From CAYOHP01 sp964403795 [NCBI: uncultured bacterium] (lineage in GTDB: Bacteria; Muiribacteriota; UBA6191; CAZXTJ01): 25,894 nucleotides of DNA. The stretch is taken from assembly GCA_964403795.1 (NCBI GenBank), contig CAYOHP010000097.1:1-25894 (forward strand), given 5' to 3'. The notes below the pieces were generated by a model that ran no database searches, was not told the DNA's origin, and saw only the letters and a list, made by a program, of their open reading frames with translations. The translations under genes and the position numbers were made by a program. Position 1 is the first letter of the stretch. The number at the start of each line of letters is the position of its first letter. Positions 15,778 to 22,455 of the stretch are shown in pieces.

Positions 15778-16728
15778 TCAGGGACCCACCTTGTCGATCA
15801 GCATGAGGACGAAGAGAGCCGGAAGGTAGCAGATGGAGACGTGGAAGACCCCGCGGGCCGATCGGTCCGAGGGCCGGATGGCGAAGACCGCTCCTGCGGC
15901 CAGGAAGACCAGGCCGAGGGCCAGGGCACCCGCGAAATAGGCGGGACCCGTGATCCGGAAGAGCGACGGCGAGAGCGTGACCGGCAGGAGCACCAGGGTG
16001 GCCGCCAGGCCCGAGAGGGCCGAGAGGCGTCCGTCGGCGTCGTAGCGGGAGAGCATGTGGAAGCCGGCCTCCCGGTAGTCCACCCGGTGCATCCAGGCGA
16101 TCGCCCAGAAGTGCGGGAGCTGCCAGAAGAACACGATCAGGAAGAGGAGAGCGGCCCGCTCGTCGACCTGCGGCTCGGCGGCGGCGAACCCCATGACCAC
16201 CGGCAGGGCGCCGAACACCGCGCCCACGTAGGTGTTCAGGTCGGTCAGGCGCTTGAGCGGCGTGTAGACCAGCACATAGCCGAGCAGGATGCAGAGCCCG
16301 ACCAGGGCCGCCGAGAGGTTCACGCCCTGGAGCAGCACCAGGGAACCGGCGGCACCCCAGAGGAGACCGAGGCCGAGGGCCTCCTCCTCGCGGAGCCGAC
16401 CCGAGGGCAGGGGCCGCTCCCGGGTGCGCCGCATCTCCCGGTCGTACTCCCGCTCCAGGAACTGGTTCAAGGCGGAGGAACTGGCGGCCAACAGGGCACT
16501 TCCCAGGGTCAGGGCGCCCAGGCGGTCCCCGGCACCGCCGTCGGCCATGCCGTAGCCGACCAGGCTGGCCGCCACGGCCAGGGCCGAGAGGCGCGGCTTG
16601 GCGAGTTCGGACACCGCCCCGAGGCGCTCGGCGAGGCCCGCCTGCGAGGCCCGGGCCACCAGGCCGATCGGGGCTTCGCGAGCGGCGCAGGTACGGGTCG
16701 GGGTCAGGGAGTCGAGTTGGATGGACAT
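15778..16728 (-). CDS. ctaB: Protoheme IX farnesyltransferase (heme O synthase)
   Basis: 316 residues with ~9 TM helices, UbiA prenyltransferase superfamily. It joins farnesyl diphosphate to heme B to give heme O, which CtaA then oxidises. Landmarks are NQFLEREYDREMRRT with RPLPSGR (the first Asp-rich site), YTPLKRLTDLNTYVGAVFGALP, and WQLPHFWAIAWMHR with YREAGF (the second site). The ATG at 16728 is chosen over a GTG at 16788 that would add 20 residues without similarity to the family. It is the first gene of the minus-strand oxidase operon, and its stop is three bases before coxB. It faces the SCO operon across a 158-base divergent promoter region. Confidence 0.94.
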   Translation of the reverse strand: MSIQLDSLTPTRTCAAREAPIGLVARASQAGLAERLGAVSELAKPRLSALAVAASLVGYGMADGGAGDRLGALTLGSALLAASSSALNQFLEREYDREMRRTRERPLPSGRLREEEALGLGLLWGAAGSLVLLQGVNLSAALVGLCILLGYVLVYTPLKRLTDLNTYVGAVFGALPVVMGFAAAEPQVDERAALLFLIVFFWQLPHFWAIAWMHRVDYREAGFHMLSRYDADGRLSALSGLAATLVLLPVTLSPSLFRITGPAYFAGALALGLVFLAAGAVFAIRPSDRSARGVFHVSICYLPALFVLMLIDKVGP

Positions 16729-16779
16729 GGTTTCCGCGGAGCCCCGCCCACCCCAGGGGTTCTCGGAGCGATGGGTGAG

Positions 16780-16808
16780 ATGTAACACACGCCTCGACCG
16801 AATGGGAA
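16780..16808 (-). promoter_or_regulatory. Possible promoter of the ctaB-cox operon
   Basis: On the minus strand TTCCCA (16808-16803), 17 bases, then TTACAT (16785-16780), giving a leader of about 45 bases to the ctaB ATG. Weak match; read by eye. Confidence 0.3.
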
Positions 16809-16845
16809 GCGAATCCGCTCCGCCTCGGACAGGGCAGGACGCCGG

Positions 16846-16865
16846 TTCGGTCGACGTCCACCGAA
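16846..16865. promoter_or_regulatory. Inverted repeat in the divergent ctaB/SCO promoter region
   Basis: TTCGGT-N8-ACCGAA with perfect 6-base arms overlaps the proposed -35 of the plus-strand operon. A further ACCGAA half-site (16797-16802) lies in the spacer of the proposed ctaB promoter. It looks like an operator shared by the two operons, but the regulator is unknown. Confidence 0.4.
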
Positions 16866-16880
16866 AGCCTGGCGTAGACT
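16851..16880 (+). promoter_or_regulatory. Possible promoter of the SCO operon, leaderless
   Basis: TCGACG (16851-16856), 18 bases, then TAGACT (16875-16880). The ATG at 16887 begins six bases after the -10, where transcription would start, so the mRNA would have no leader and no ribosome site. Confidence 0.4.
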
Positions 16881-16886
16881 CCCGCC

Positions 16887-17408
16887 ATGCCTGACCCGAC
16901 CCGGGAGAGCCCTCCCGAATCGACCGAGCCCGGATCCGACGCGATTGCCGGATCCCACGACCATGGCTCGTCCCCCGACGCGATCGACCCCGCCGAGCGG
17001 CGACGGGACGTGCTGCTCCTGAAGGTCATCTTCGGGACGGCCATCTTCGCCTGGGTGGTGTTCGTGGGGATGATGGTCACGGTCGGACCCCGGATCGACC
17101 CGAATGCGGTCCGCGGCGACTGCCTCCTCTACCAGGACAAGGTCCGGGAGGCGATCGAGGAGCTCTGCAAGCGCCGCTCCGTGAGCTTCGCCTCCCTGCT
17201 CGCCGCCGAGGGCCGGGGGAGCACCCTGGGTCCCCTCTTCAAGATCCTGGCGGCCGAGGGACTGCTCGCCGAGCCCTTCCCTCGGACCACCGACTGCCGG
17301 AGCTTCAAGGACTACACGGTCCTCGACCCCCAGAGTCCCACTCTCCTCAATATGGCCTGCTGGGTCCACGGCCAGCGGGATCCGGGACGTTCCGGGGTGC
17401 GTCCATGA
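16887..17408 (+). CDS. Uncharacterised one-TM protein, first gene of the SCO operon
   Basis: 173 residues. A disordered acidic N-terminus with HDH (24-26) is followed by one TM helix (~43-65) and an exported ~105-residue helical domain with four cysteines (79, 94, 137, 158). The end reads C137...DYTVL...MAC158WVHG, which resembles the C-terminal disulfide loop of pseudopilins, though there is no prepilin cleavage site and the TM helix is not N-terminal. No family is recognised. Its stop overlaps the SCO start as ATGA, so it is made together with oxidase-assembly proteins, and a role in copper delivery or assembly is inferred from that alone. Confidence 0.8.
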   Translation: MPDPTRESPPESTEPGSDAIAGSHDHGSSPDAIDPAERRRDVLLLKVIFGTAIFAWVVFVGMMVTVGPRIDPNAVRGDCLLYQDKVREAIEELCKRRSVSFASLLAAEGRGSTLGPLFKILAAEGLLAEPFPRTTDCRSFKDYTVLDPQSPTLLNMACWVHGQRDPGRSGVRP

Positions 17409-18139
17409 GCGAGCCCGAGGCGCCCCCCGAGCAGGCTCCCGAGATGCCCGAGCCTCCCCGGACCCCGGGCCCCGGGTCGGCCACCAAGCTCTTCGTGTTC
17501 GCGGTGGTCTTCGGGGTGACCCTGGCCGCCCTGGTCCAGGTCGGCCTGATCGACCCGGGTCGGGCCCTCGGTCCGGGCTCGCAGGTGGGTACCTCCCAGG
17601 GCTTCGGCGAGGTCGTGGACCTGGTCCCCCGCTACGGGAAGGTCCCGGACTTCCGCCTGATCGAGAGCTCGGGCGACCCGGTCGGGCTGGAGACCCTCTC
17701 CGGCAAGGTCTGGATCGCCTCCTTCCTCTTCACCCGCTGCGCCGCCACCTGCCCGGCCATGGCGGACCGCAACAGGATCCTCCAGAACGTGCTACCCGAG
17801 GGCACCCAGCTGGTCTCGATCAGCGTCGATCCCACCCGCGACACCCCGGAGGTACTGCGGGACTACGCCAAGTTCTATCAGCGGGTCCCCGGCAAGTGGT
17901 TGCTCCTGACCGGCGAGTGGAAGACCATCAGCGACCTGGCCCAGAAGGGTTTCTACCTGGCCGGCGAGGATCCCCTGCTCCACAGCACCCGGTTCGCCCT
18001 GGTCGACCAGCTCGGCAACCTCCGCGGCTACTACGACTCGAAGAGCGAGGAGGAGATGGCCAACCTGGTCCGGGATGTCTCCCTGGTGCTCGCCGAGGCG
18101 ACCCCCGAGGGACCCGGCGGGAGACCGGCACCCCGATGA
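17405..18139 (+). CDS. SCO1/SenC-family copper chaperone
   Basis: 244 residues. A Pro/Glu-rich cytoplasmic N-terminus (1-26) and one TM helix (~28-48) precede a thioredoxin-fold domain outside the membrane. The copper ligands are Cys112 and Cys116 (RCAATCP) and His193 (LLHSTRFALVD), all present. SVDPTRDTPEVLRDYAK (140-156) is a further family landmark. It loads or reduces the CuA site of oxidase subunit II. ATGA overlaps join it to the genes before and after it, so it is translated as part of a coupled unit with an ABC transporter. Confidence 0.94.
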   Translation: MSEPEAPPEQAPEMPEPPRTPGPGSATKLFVFAVVFGVTLAALVQVGLIDPGRALGPGSQVGTSQGFGEVVDLVPRYGKVPDFRLIESSGDPVGLETLSGKVWIASFLFTRCAATCPAMADRNRILQNVLPEGTQLVSISVDPTRDTPEVLRDYAKFYQRVPGKWLLLTGEWKTISDLAQKGFYLAGEDPLLHSTRFALVDQLGNLRGYYDSKSEEEMANLVRDVSLVLAEATPEGPGGRPAPR

Positions 18140-19080
18140 CCGGCTCCGGTCCCGCCGTCTCGGTCCAGGGCCTCGGGCACAGCTACGGCTCCCGCCGGGC
18201 GCTCGACGGCCTCGACTTCGAGGTGGCACGGGGGGAGCGGTTCGCCCTCCTCGGTCCCAACGGGGGCGGGAAGAGCACGCTCTTCCGGATCCTCGCCACC
18301 CTGATCGCACCCGGTTCGGGCACCGCCACCGTCGAGGGCGCCTCGGTCACCGGCGAACCGCACCGGGTGCGGGCGAGCATCGGGGTGGTCTTCCAGGCCC
18401 CGAGCCTCGACCCCAAGCTCACCGTCAGCGAGAACCTCTGGCACCAGGGACACCTCTATGGTCTCTGCGGCGCGGACCTGGACGCCAGGATCGCCGCGGG
18501 CCTGGCCGCCGGACAGCTCGCCGACCGGGCCCGGGACCGGGTGGAGACCCTGAGCGGCGGCCTGATGCGACGGGTCGAGCTGCAGAAGGCGCTGCTCCAC
18601 GACCCCGGCGTTCTGCTCCTCGACGAGCCGACCACCGGGCTCGACCCCGGGGCCCGGCGCGATTTCTGGGAATGGATCGACCAGCTGAAGGCGGAGCGCG
18701 GGACCACGGTCCTCTTCACCACCCACCTGCTCGACGAAGCCGACCGGGCCGATCGGATCGTCCTCCTGGATCAGGGTCGAAAGGTCGCCGCCGGATCCCC
18801 GGGCGAACTCAAGTCGGCCCTGGCAGGCGAGGTCCTGACCCTGGTTTCGACCGACCCCGAAGGGCTCTCGGAGCGGCTCCGCACCGAGCTCTCCCTCTCG
18901 CCCCGGCCGATCGGCCGGGAGCTCCGGCTGGAGGCGGCGGACGGGACCCGGCTGGCGGCCGATCTGCTCTCCCGCTACGGAGATCGGATCCAGAGCCTGA
19001 CCTTGTCCAAGGCGACCCTCGAGGATGTCTTCGTGCACCACACGGGCCGCTCGCTCTGGGACGTAGGGAAGGCGGCATGA
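18136..19080 (+). CDS. ABC transporter ATP-binding protein (CcmA/NosF-like)
   Basis: 314 residues. Walker A GPNGGGKST, signature LSGGLMRRVELQKAL, Walker B VLLLDEP followed by TTGLDP, and the H-loop TTHLLDEADRADR are all intact. A ~75-residue C-terminal extension carries the usual LEDVFVHHTG ending of this subfamily. It powers the permease encoded next, with which it overlaps by ATGA. The substrate is unknown. Its place between SCO and DUF420 suggests a cofactor, copper or lipid step in oxidase assembly and argues against simple drug export. Confidence 0.92.
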   Translation: MTGSGPAVSVQGLGHSYGSRRALDGLDFEVARGERFALLGPNGGGKSTLFRILATLIAPGSGTATVEGASVTGEPHRVRASIGVVFQAPSLDPKLTVSENLWHQGHLYGLCGADLDARIAAGLAAGQLADRARDRVETLSGGLMRRVELQKALLHDPGVLLLDEPTTGLDPGARRDFWEWIDQLKAERGTTVLFTTHLLDEADRADRIVLLDQGRKVAAGSPGELKSALAGEVLTLVSTDPEGLSERLRTELSLSPRPIGRELRLEAADGTRLAADLLSRYGDRIQSLTLSKATLEDVFVHHTGRSLWDVGKAA

Positions 19081-19886
19081 CCCGGGCCGCGGCACCGACC
19101 CCTTCGCTGGGACTCGCCTCCTACACCCTCTGGAGGCGGGAGCTCACCCGCTTCTTCCGCCAACGCAGCCGGGTGGCGGGGGCCTTCCTCACCCCGGTCG
19201 TGTTCTGGCTCCTGCTCGGCTCCGGGCTCTCCTCCTCGTTCCGGGCCGCCGGCGCCCCGGAGGGCCTCGACTACCTCGAGTACTTCTTCCCGGGGATCGT
19301 GGTCCTGATCCTCATGTTCACGGCCATCTTCGCCACCATCTCGGTGATCCAGGACCGCAAGGAGGGCTTCCTCCAGGGAATCCTGGTGGCCCCGGTACCG
19401 AGGGCCGCGATCGTACTCGGCAAGGTCGCCGGGGGAGCCACCCTGGCGGTGCTGCAGGCCGGACTCCTGATCCTGCTCGCCCCCTTGGCCGGGGTCCCGG
19501 TCGATCCCTCCAGGCTCCCGGCCCACTTCGCCTGCCTCTTCCTGGTGGCGGCGGGCCTCACGGCCTTCGGGTTCTGCCTGGCCTGGCCCATGGATTCGAT
19601 CCAGGGCTTCCACGCGGTGATGAACCTGGTGCTCATGCCCATGTGGATGCTCTCCGGGGCGTTCTTCCCCACCGAGCCGGTACCGGCCTGGCTGGCGCTG
19701 GCGATCCGCCTGAACCCGCTGACCTACGGCCTGGCCGCGGCCCGCCGCACCTTCGGAGGCGCCGGCGCCGACCTCCCCGGGCTCCCGTCGCTCGAGCTCT
19801 CCCTGGCGGTCTCGATCGCCTTCCTGGCCGCCAGCTTGTGGCTGGGCACCCGGCTGGCCTCCGGCGAGCCCCGACGTCGCGCATGA
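19077..19886 (+). CDS. ABC-2 type transporter permease
   Basis: 269 residues with six TM helices. The ABC-2 landmarks YLEYFFPGIVVL, ISVIQDRKEGFLQGILVAPV and NLVLMPMWMLSGAFFP, then RLNPLTYGLAAAR, are present, as in the NodJ/DrrB group. It overlaps the ATPase before it and the DUF420 gene after it by ATGA. With the ATPase it would form a homodimeric exporter. Confidence 0.9.
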   Translation: MTRAAAPTPSLGLASYTLWRRELTRFFRQRSRVAGAFLTPVVFWLLLGSGLSSSFRAAGAPEGLDYLEYFFPGIVVLILMFTAIFATISVIQDRKEGFLQGILVAPVPRAAIVLGKVAGGATLAVLQAGLLILLAPLAGVPVDPSRLPAHFACLFLVAAGLTAFGFCLAWPMDSIQGFHAVMNLVLMPMWMLSGAFFPTEPVPAWLALAIRLNPLTYGLAAARRTFGGAGADLPGLPSLELSLAVSIAFLAASLWLGTRLASGEPRRRA

Positions 19887-20329
19887 GGCCCGACGTCGAC
19901 CCGGCCTGGCTCTGGATCCCGACCCTGAACGCCGGCCTGAACGCGTTGGCCACCTGCCTGCTCGTGGTGGGCCGGGCCCAGGCCCGTTCCGGCCGGCTCG
20001 AAGCCCACCGGCGCACCATGCTCGCGGCGCTGGCGGTCTCGGTCCTCTTCCTGGTCTGCTACCTGATCTACCACGCCGAGGTCGGCTCGGTACGGTTCCA
20101 GGGCACCGGACCGATCCGGACCGTCTACCTCTCCATCCTGGCGAGCCATACCGTGCTGGCGGCCCTGGTGCCGTTCCTGGCGCTCCGGACCGTCTGGCTG
20201 GCGAACCGGGGACGCAATGCCGAGCATCGCGCCCTGGCAGTCTGGACCTGGCCGATCTGGGTCTACGTCTCGATCACCGGCGTGGTGGTCTACGCCATGC
20301 TCTACCAGCTGCCGCGGTCCTGGCTCTGA
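19883..20329 (+). CDS. DUF420 membrane protein (CtaM/YozB family)
   Basis: 148 residues with four TM helices (~10-30, 45-68, 80-101, 117-141). Conserved histidines His42, His64 (YHAEVGSVRFQGTG), His89 and His115 are in place. In Firmicutes the DUF420 protein CtaM is needed for active aa3/caa3 oxidase; the function here is inferred from family and operon. It is the last gene of the SCO operon, joined by ATGA to the permease. No clear hairpin follows. Confidence 0.9.
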   Translation: MRPDVDPAWLWIPTLNAGLNALATCLLVVGRAQARSGRLEAHRRTMLAALAVSVLFLVCYLIYHAEVGSVRFQGTGPIRTVYLSILASHTVLAALVPFLALRTVWLANRGRNAEHRALAVWTWPIWVYVSITGVVVYAMLYQLPRSWL

Positions 20330-20343
20330 GGCAGGCTCCCGGC

Positions 20344-20372
20344 TTGACCATGCCCCCCGCCGGTGATAGCCT
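20344..20372 (+). promoter_or_regulatory. Promoter of the tRNA-Gln gene
   Basis: TTGACC (20344-20349), 17 bases, TAGCCT (20367-20372), 12 bases before the mature tRNA. Close to the sigma70 consensus and correctly spaced. Confidence 0.6.
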
Positions 20373-20384
20373 TTCCGGCGCCGC

Positions 20385-20460
20385 TGGGGCGTAGATCAAT
20401 TGGTAGATCACCAGATTCTGACTCTGTAGGTTCTAGGTTCGAGTCCTAGCGCCCCAGCCA
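20385..20460 (+). tRNA. tRNA-Gln (anticodon CTG)
   Basis: A 76-base cloverleaf. Acceptor stem TGGGGCG (20385-20391) pairs with CGCCCCA (20450-20456), followed by G and an encoded CCA. The D stem is GATC/GATC. The anticodon loop TTCTGAC has CTG at 20418-20420, and the T arm is CTAGG-TTCGAGT-CCTAG. The anticodon stem has four pairs plus a C/T mismatch at the outer position (27-43). It reads CAG codons, the favoured Gln codon in this GC-rich DNA. Confidence 0.95.
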
Positions 20461-20477
20461 GGCAGCCCCCCCGCTTC

Positions 20478-20849
20478 TCAACGTCGTGGCCGGAACCCGG
20501 TCCGCCGTTCGAAGAGGATCCGGTTGTTCTCGAACCGGAGGGGGTCGGTCCGGAACCCGCCCGTGAAGTTGTCCACACCTCGGCGGTCGATCTGGGCCCC
20601 CCGACCACTCAGCCGGAAGAAGCTCTCCTGGCGCGCCGGGGGGGCGTTGAGCGGCTTGGGGACGAAGTCCTTGATCGGCTGGAACTCGGTGAGCCGGTTC
20701 TCCCGCCCCAAGGGCAAGCGCCGGGGATCGATGCGGGGCTGGAGGAAGGTCCTACGGGTGGACGTCGGACGGGTGTCGGCGAGGCCCGGCGAGGCCATCG
20801 GCCCCCCGGCGAGGATCGCCAGCACGAGCCCCAGGCACTTCTTCCACAT
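20478..20849 (-). CDS. Small secreted hypothetical protein
   Basis: 123 residues. A clean signal peptide (1-24, cut after GLA or LAD) is followed by an Arg/Pro/Phe-rich mature part without cysteines. A perfect ribosome site GGAGGT (20854-20859) five bases before the ATG shows that it is really translated. I recognise no family. It stands between clpX, on the same strand and 75 bases upstream, and the tRNA. Confidence 0.7.
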   Translation of the reverse strand: MWKKCLGLVLAILAGGPMASPGLADTRPTSTRRTFLQPRIDPRRLPLGRENRLTEFQPIKDFVPKPLNAPPARQESFFRLSGRGAQIDRRGVDNFTGGFRTDPLRFENNRILFERRTGFRPRR

Positions 20850-20924
20850 GGTGACCTCCCCGGTCCGGTGCCCCGGATCCTAGGGAGGATACGACGTTCG
20901 GGAACCCCTCGGGCGCGATCGCTC

Positions 20925-22202
20925 CTATCCCGCGGCCTTGGCCTGCTGGGGGGGCTCCTCGTTCTCGGCCCTAGGTCGCGACCCGTCGGCGAGCCGCTCC
21001 AGGACCTCCTGGTGGGTGACCACGTAGCGGTCCAGGTACTTGCGGCTGGGGATCCGGTACATGATGTCGAGCATCACCTTTTCGAGGATGCTGCGCAGGC
21101 CCCGGGCCCCGGTCTTCTCGCACATCGCCCGCTCGATGATGGCGTCCACGGCCTGGTCGGTGAAGGAGAGCTCCACCTTGTCCATCCAGAGGAGTTCCTT
21201 GAACTGGCGGATCAGGGCGTTCTGCGGCTCGAACAGGATCCGCCGGAAGGTGCTGGCATCGAGTTCCCGGAGGGCACAGATCACCGGGAGGCGTCCCACG
21301 AATTCGGGCATCATCCCGAACTTCACCATGTCCTGGGGGATGGCGTAGCGCAGCAAGTCGGAGTCGACCTTGATCTCCGGCCCTTGTTCGTTGACCCCGA
21401 ACCCGATGGCCTTCTTCCCCAGGCGCTTCTTCACGGTGTCGGCCAGGCCCTCGAAGGCGCCGCCGCAGATGAAGAGGATGTTCCCGGTGTTCATGGTCAC
21501 GCAGCCGGCCGAAGCCCCCTTGGACCCCAGGTCCTTGGGCACCACCGCCTCGGCACCCTCGATGATCTTCAGGAGGGCCTGCTGGACGCCTTCCCCCGAG
21601 ACATCCCGGTTCCAGGAGGAGTAGCCCTCCTTGCGGGCGATCTTGTCGACCTCATCGAGGTAGACGATCCCCCGCTCGGCCTTGGCCACGTTGAAGTTGG
21701 CCTTCTGCAGGAGGCGGGTCAGGATGGCCTCGACGTCCTCGCCGATGTAGCCCGCCTGGGTGAGGCTGGTGGCATCGGCCATGGCGAAGGGCACGTCGAG
21801 GATCCGCGCCAGGGTCTTGGCCAGCAGGGTCTTGCCGGTCCCGGTGGGACCGATCATCAGGATGTTGGACTTCTCGATGTCGACCCGCGACGAGCTGCCC
21901 GCCTTCTCCTTGAAGAGGAGCCGCTTGTAGTGGTTGTAGACGGCAACCGAGAGGATCTTCTTGGCGTCGTCCTGCCCGATCACCCACTGGTCGAGCTTGC
22001 GGTGGATCTCCTCGGGGGTGGGCAGCTCCCTGGGTTGGTACTTGTCGACCGGGACGACGCTCTTCTTGCGTTCGATGATGTCGTGGCAGAGCTCGATGCA
22101 CTCGTCGCAGATGATCGCGCCGGCGCCTTTGACGAACTCCTTGGCCCCGTCTTCGTCCTTGCCGCAGAACGAGCAGGTGATCTTCTTGTCCCGATCCGAC
22201 AT
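20925..22202 (-). CDS. clpX: ClpX, ATP-binding unfoldase subunit of ClpXP
   Basis: 425 residues, the usual ClpX length. The zinc-binding domain has Cys10, Cys13, Cys32 and Cys35. The AAA+ core has Walker A GPTGTGKT (118-125), pore loop GYIGEDVE (151-158), Walker B VYLDEVDK (180-187) and sensor-2 GARGLRS. The IGF loop that docks ClpP (266-268) is present, so a ClpP partner is expected elsewhere; tig and clpP are not beside it here. The ATG at 22202 has GGAGG four bases upstream. Its strong promoter is given separately. It unfolds tagged proteins and feeds them to ClpP. Confidence 0.97.
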   Translation of the reverse strand: MSDRDKKITCSFCGKDEDGAKEFVKGAGAIICDECIELCHDIIERKKSVVPVDKYQPRELPTPEEIHRKLDQWVIGQDDAKKILSVAVYNHYKRLLFKEKAGSSSRVDIEKSNILMIGPTGTGKTLLAKTLARILDVPFAMADATSLTQAGYIGEDVEAILTRLLQKANFNVAKAERGIVYLDEVDKIARKEGYSSWNRDVSGEGVQQALLKIIEGAEAVVPKDLGSKGASAGCVTMNTGNILFICGGAFEGLADTVKKRLGKKAIGFGVNEQGPEIKVDSDLLRYAIPQDMVKFGMMPEFVGRLPVICALRELDASTFRRILFEPQNALIRQFKELLWMDKVELSFTDQAVDAIIERAMCEKTGARGLRSILEKVMLDIMYRIPSRKYLDRYVVTHQEVLERLADGSRPRAENEEPPQQAKAAG

Positions 22203-22303
22203 CCATCCTCCAGATCGCCTGGCCCGAGGGGGGGTTCGACCTGGTCGGGCTGCGTGGCCCCGGACCAGGAGCGGATCTCCGTCGATGCGAAGGCTCCCGA
22301 GCA

Positions 22304-22332
22304 AGTATAGCGGCACTCCATGGGCCGTTCAA
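22304..22332 (-). promoter_or_regulatory. Promoter of clpX
   Basis: On the minus strand TTGAAC (22332-22327), 17 bases, TATACT (22309-22304), the best promoter match in the window. The leader would be about 95 bases. Confidence 0.65.
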
Positions 22333-22406
22333 CAACCGAAGTCGGTCGGGGAAGGCCGGGAGCAAGACCTCCATGCTCTCCCCCCCGGAGGCCCGGAAGT
22401 GTCTTC

Positions 22407-22421
22407 CCGGACCCGGTCCGG
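22407..22421. promoter_or_regulatory. Perfect inverted repeat before the PAS-gene promoter
   Basis: CCGGACC-C-GGTCCGG has seven-base arms and ends one base before the proposed -35. It is a possible operator; GC-rich chance dyads are common. Confidence 0.3.
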
Positions 22422-22422
22422 C

Positions 22423-22450
22423 TTGGGGCCGGGATCCCCTGTGCTACCTT
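22423..22450 (+). promoter_or_regulatory. Possible leaderless promoter of the zinc-ribbon/PAS gene
   Basis: TTGGGG (22423-22428), 16 bases, TACCTT (22445-22450). The ATG at 22456 starts five bases after the -10, so the transcript would begin at or beside the start codon. Confidence 0.4.
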
Positions 22451-22455
22451 GGGCC

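Noticed and set aside
13250-16785. Long plus-strand frames across the oxidase operon (610 and 621 residues)
   Set aside because: They are shadows of coxA, coxB and ctaB, and the translations have no recognisable domains.
16887-17408. True pseudopilin
   Set aside because: No prepilin peptidase site, and the TM helix is internal at ~43-65; only the C-terminal loop resembles pilins.
20408-20608. Minus-strand frame overlapping the tRNA
   Set aside because: It covers the tRNA and the 3' end of the secreted protein; no ribosome site or domain.
20880-20924. Intrinsic terminator of clpX
   Set aside because: Only short imperfect dyads and no T-run on the minus strand.
20868-22310. Plus-strand frame of 480 residues opposite clpX
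   Set aside because: ClpX on the minus strand is complete and certain; the opposite frame is low-complexity.
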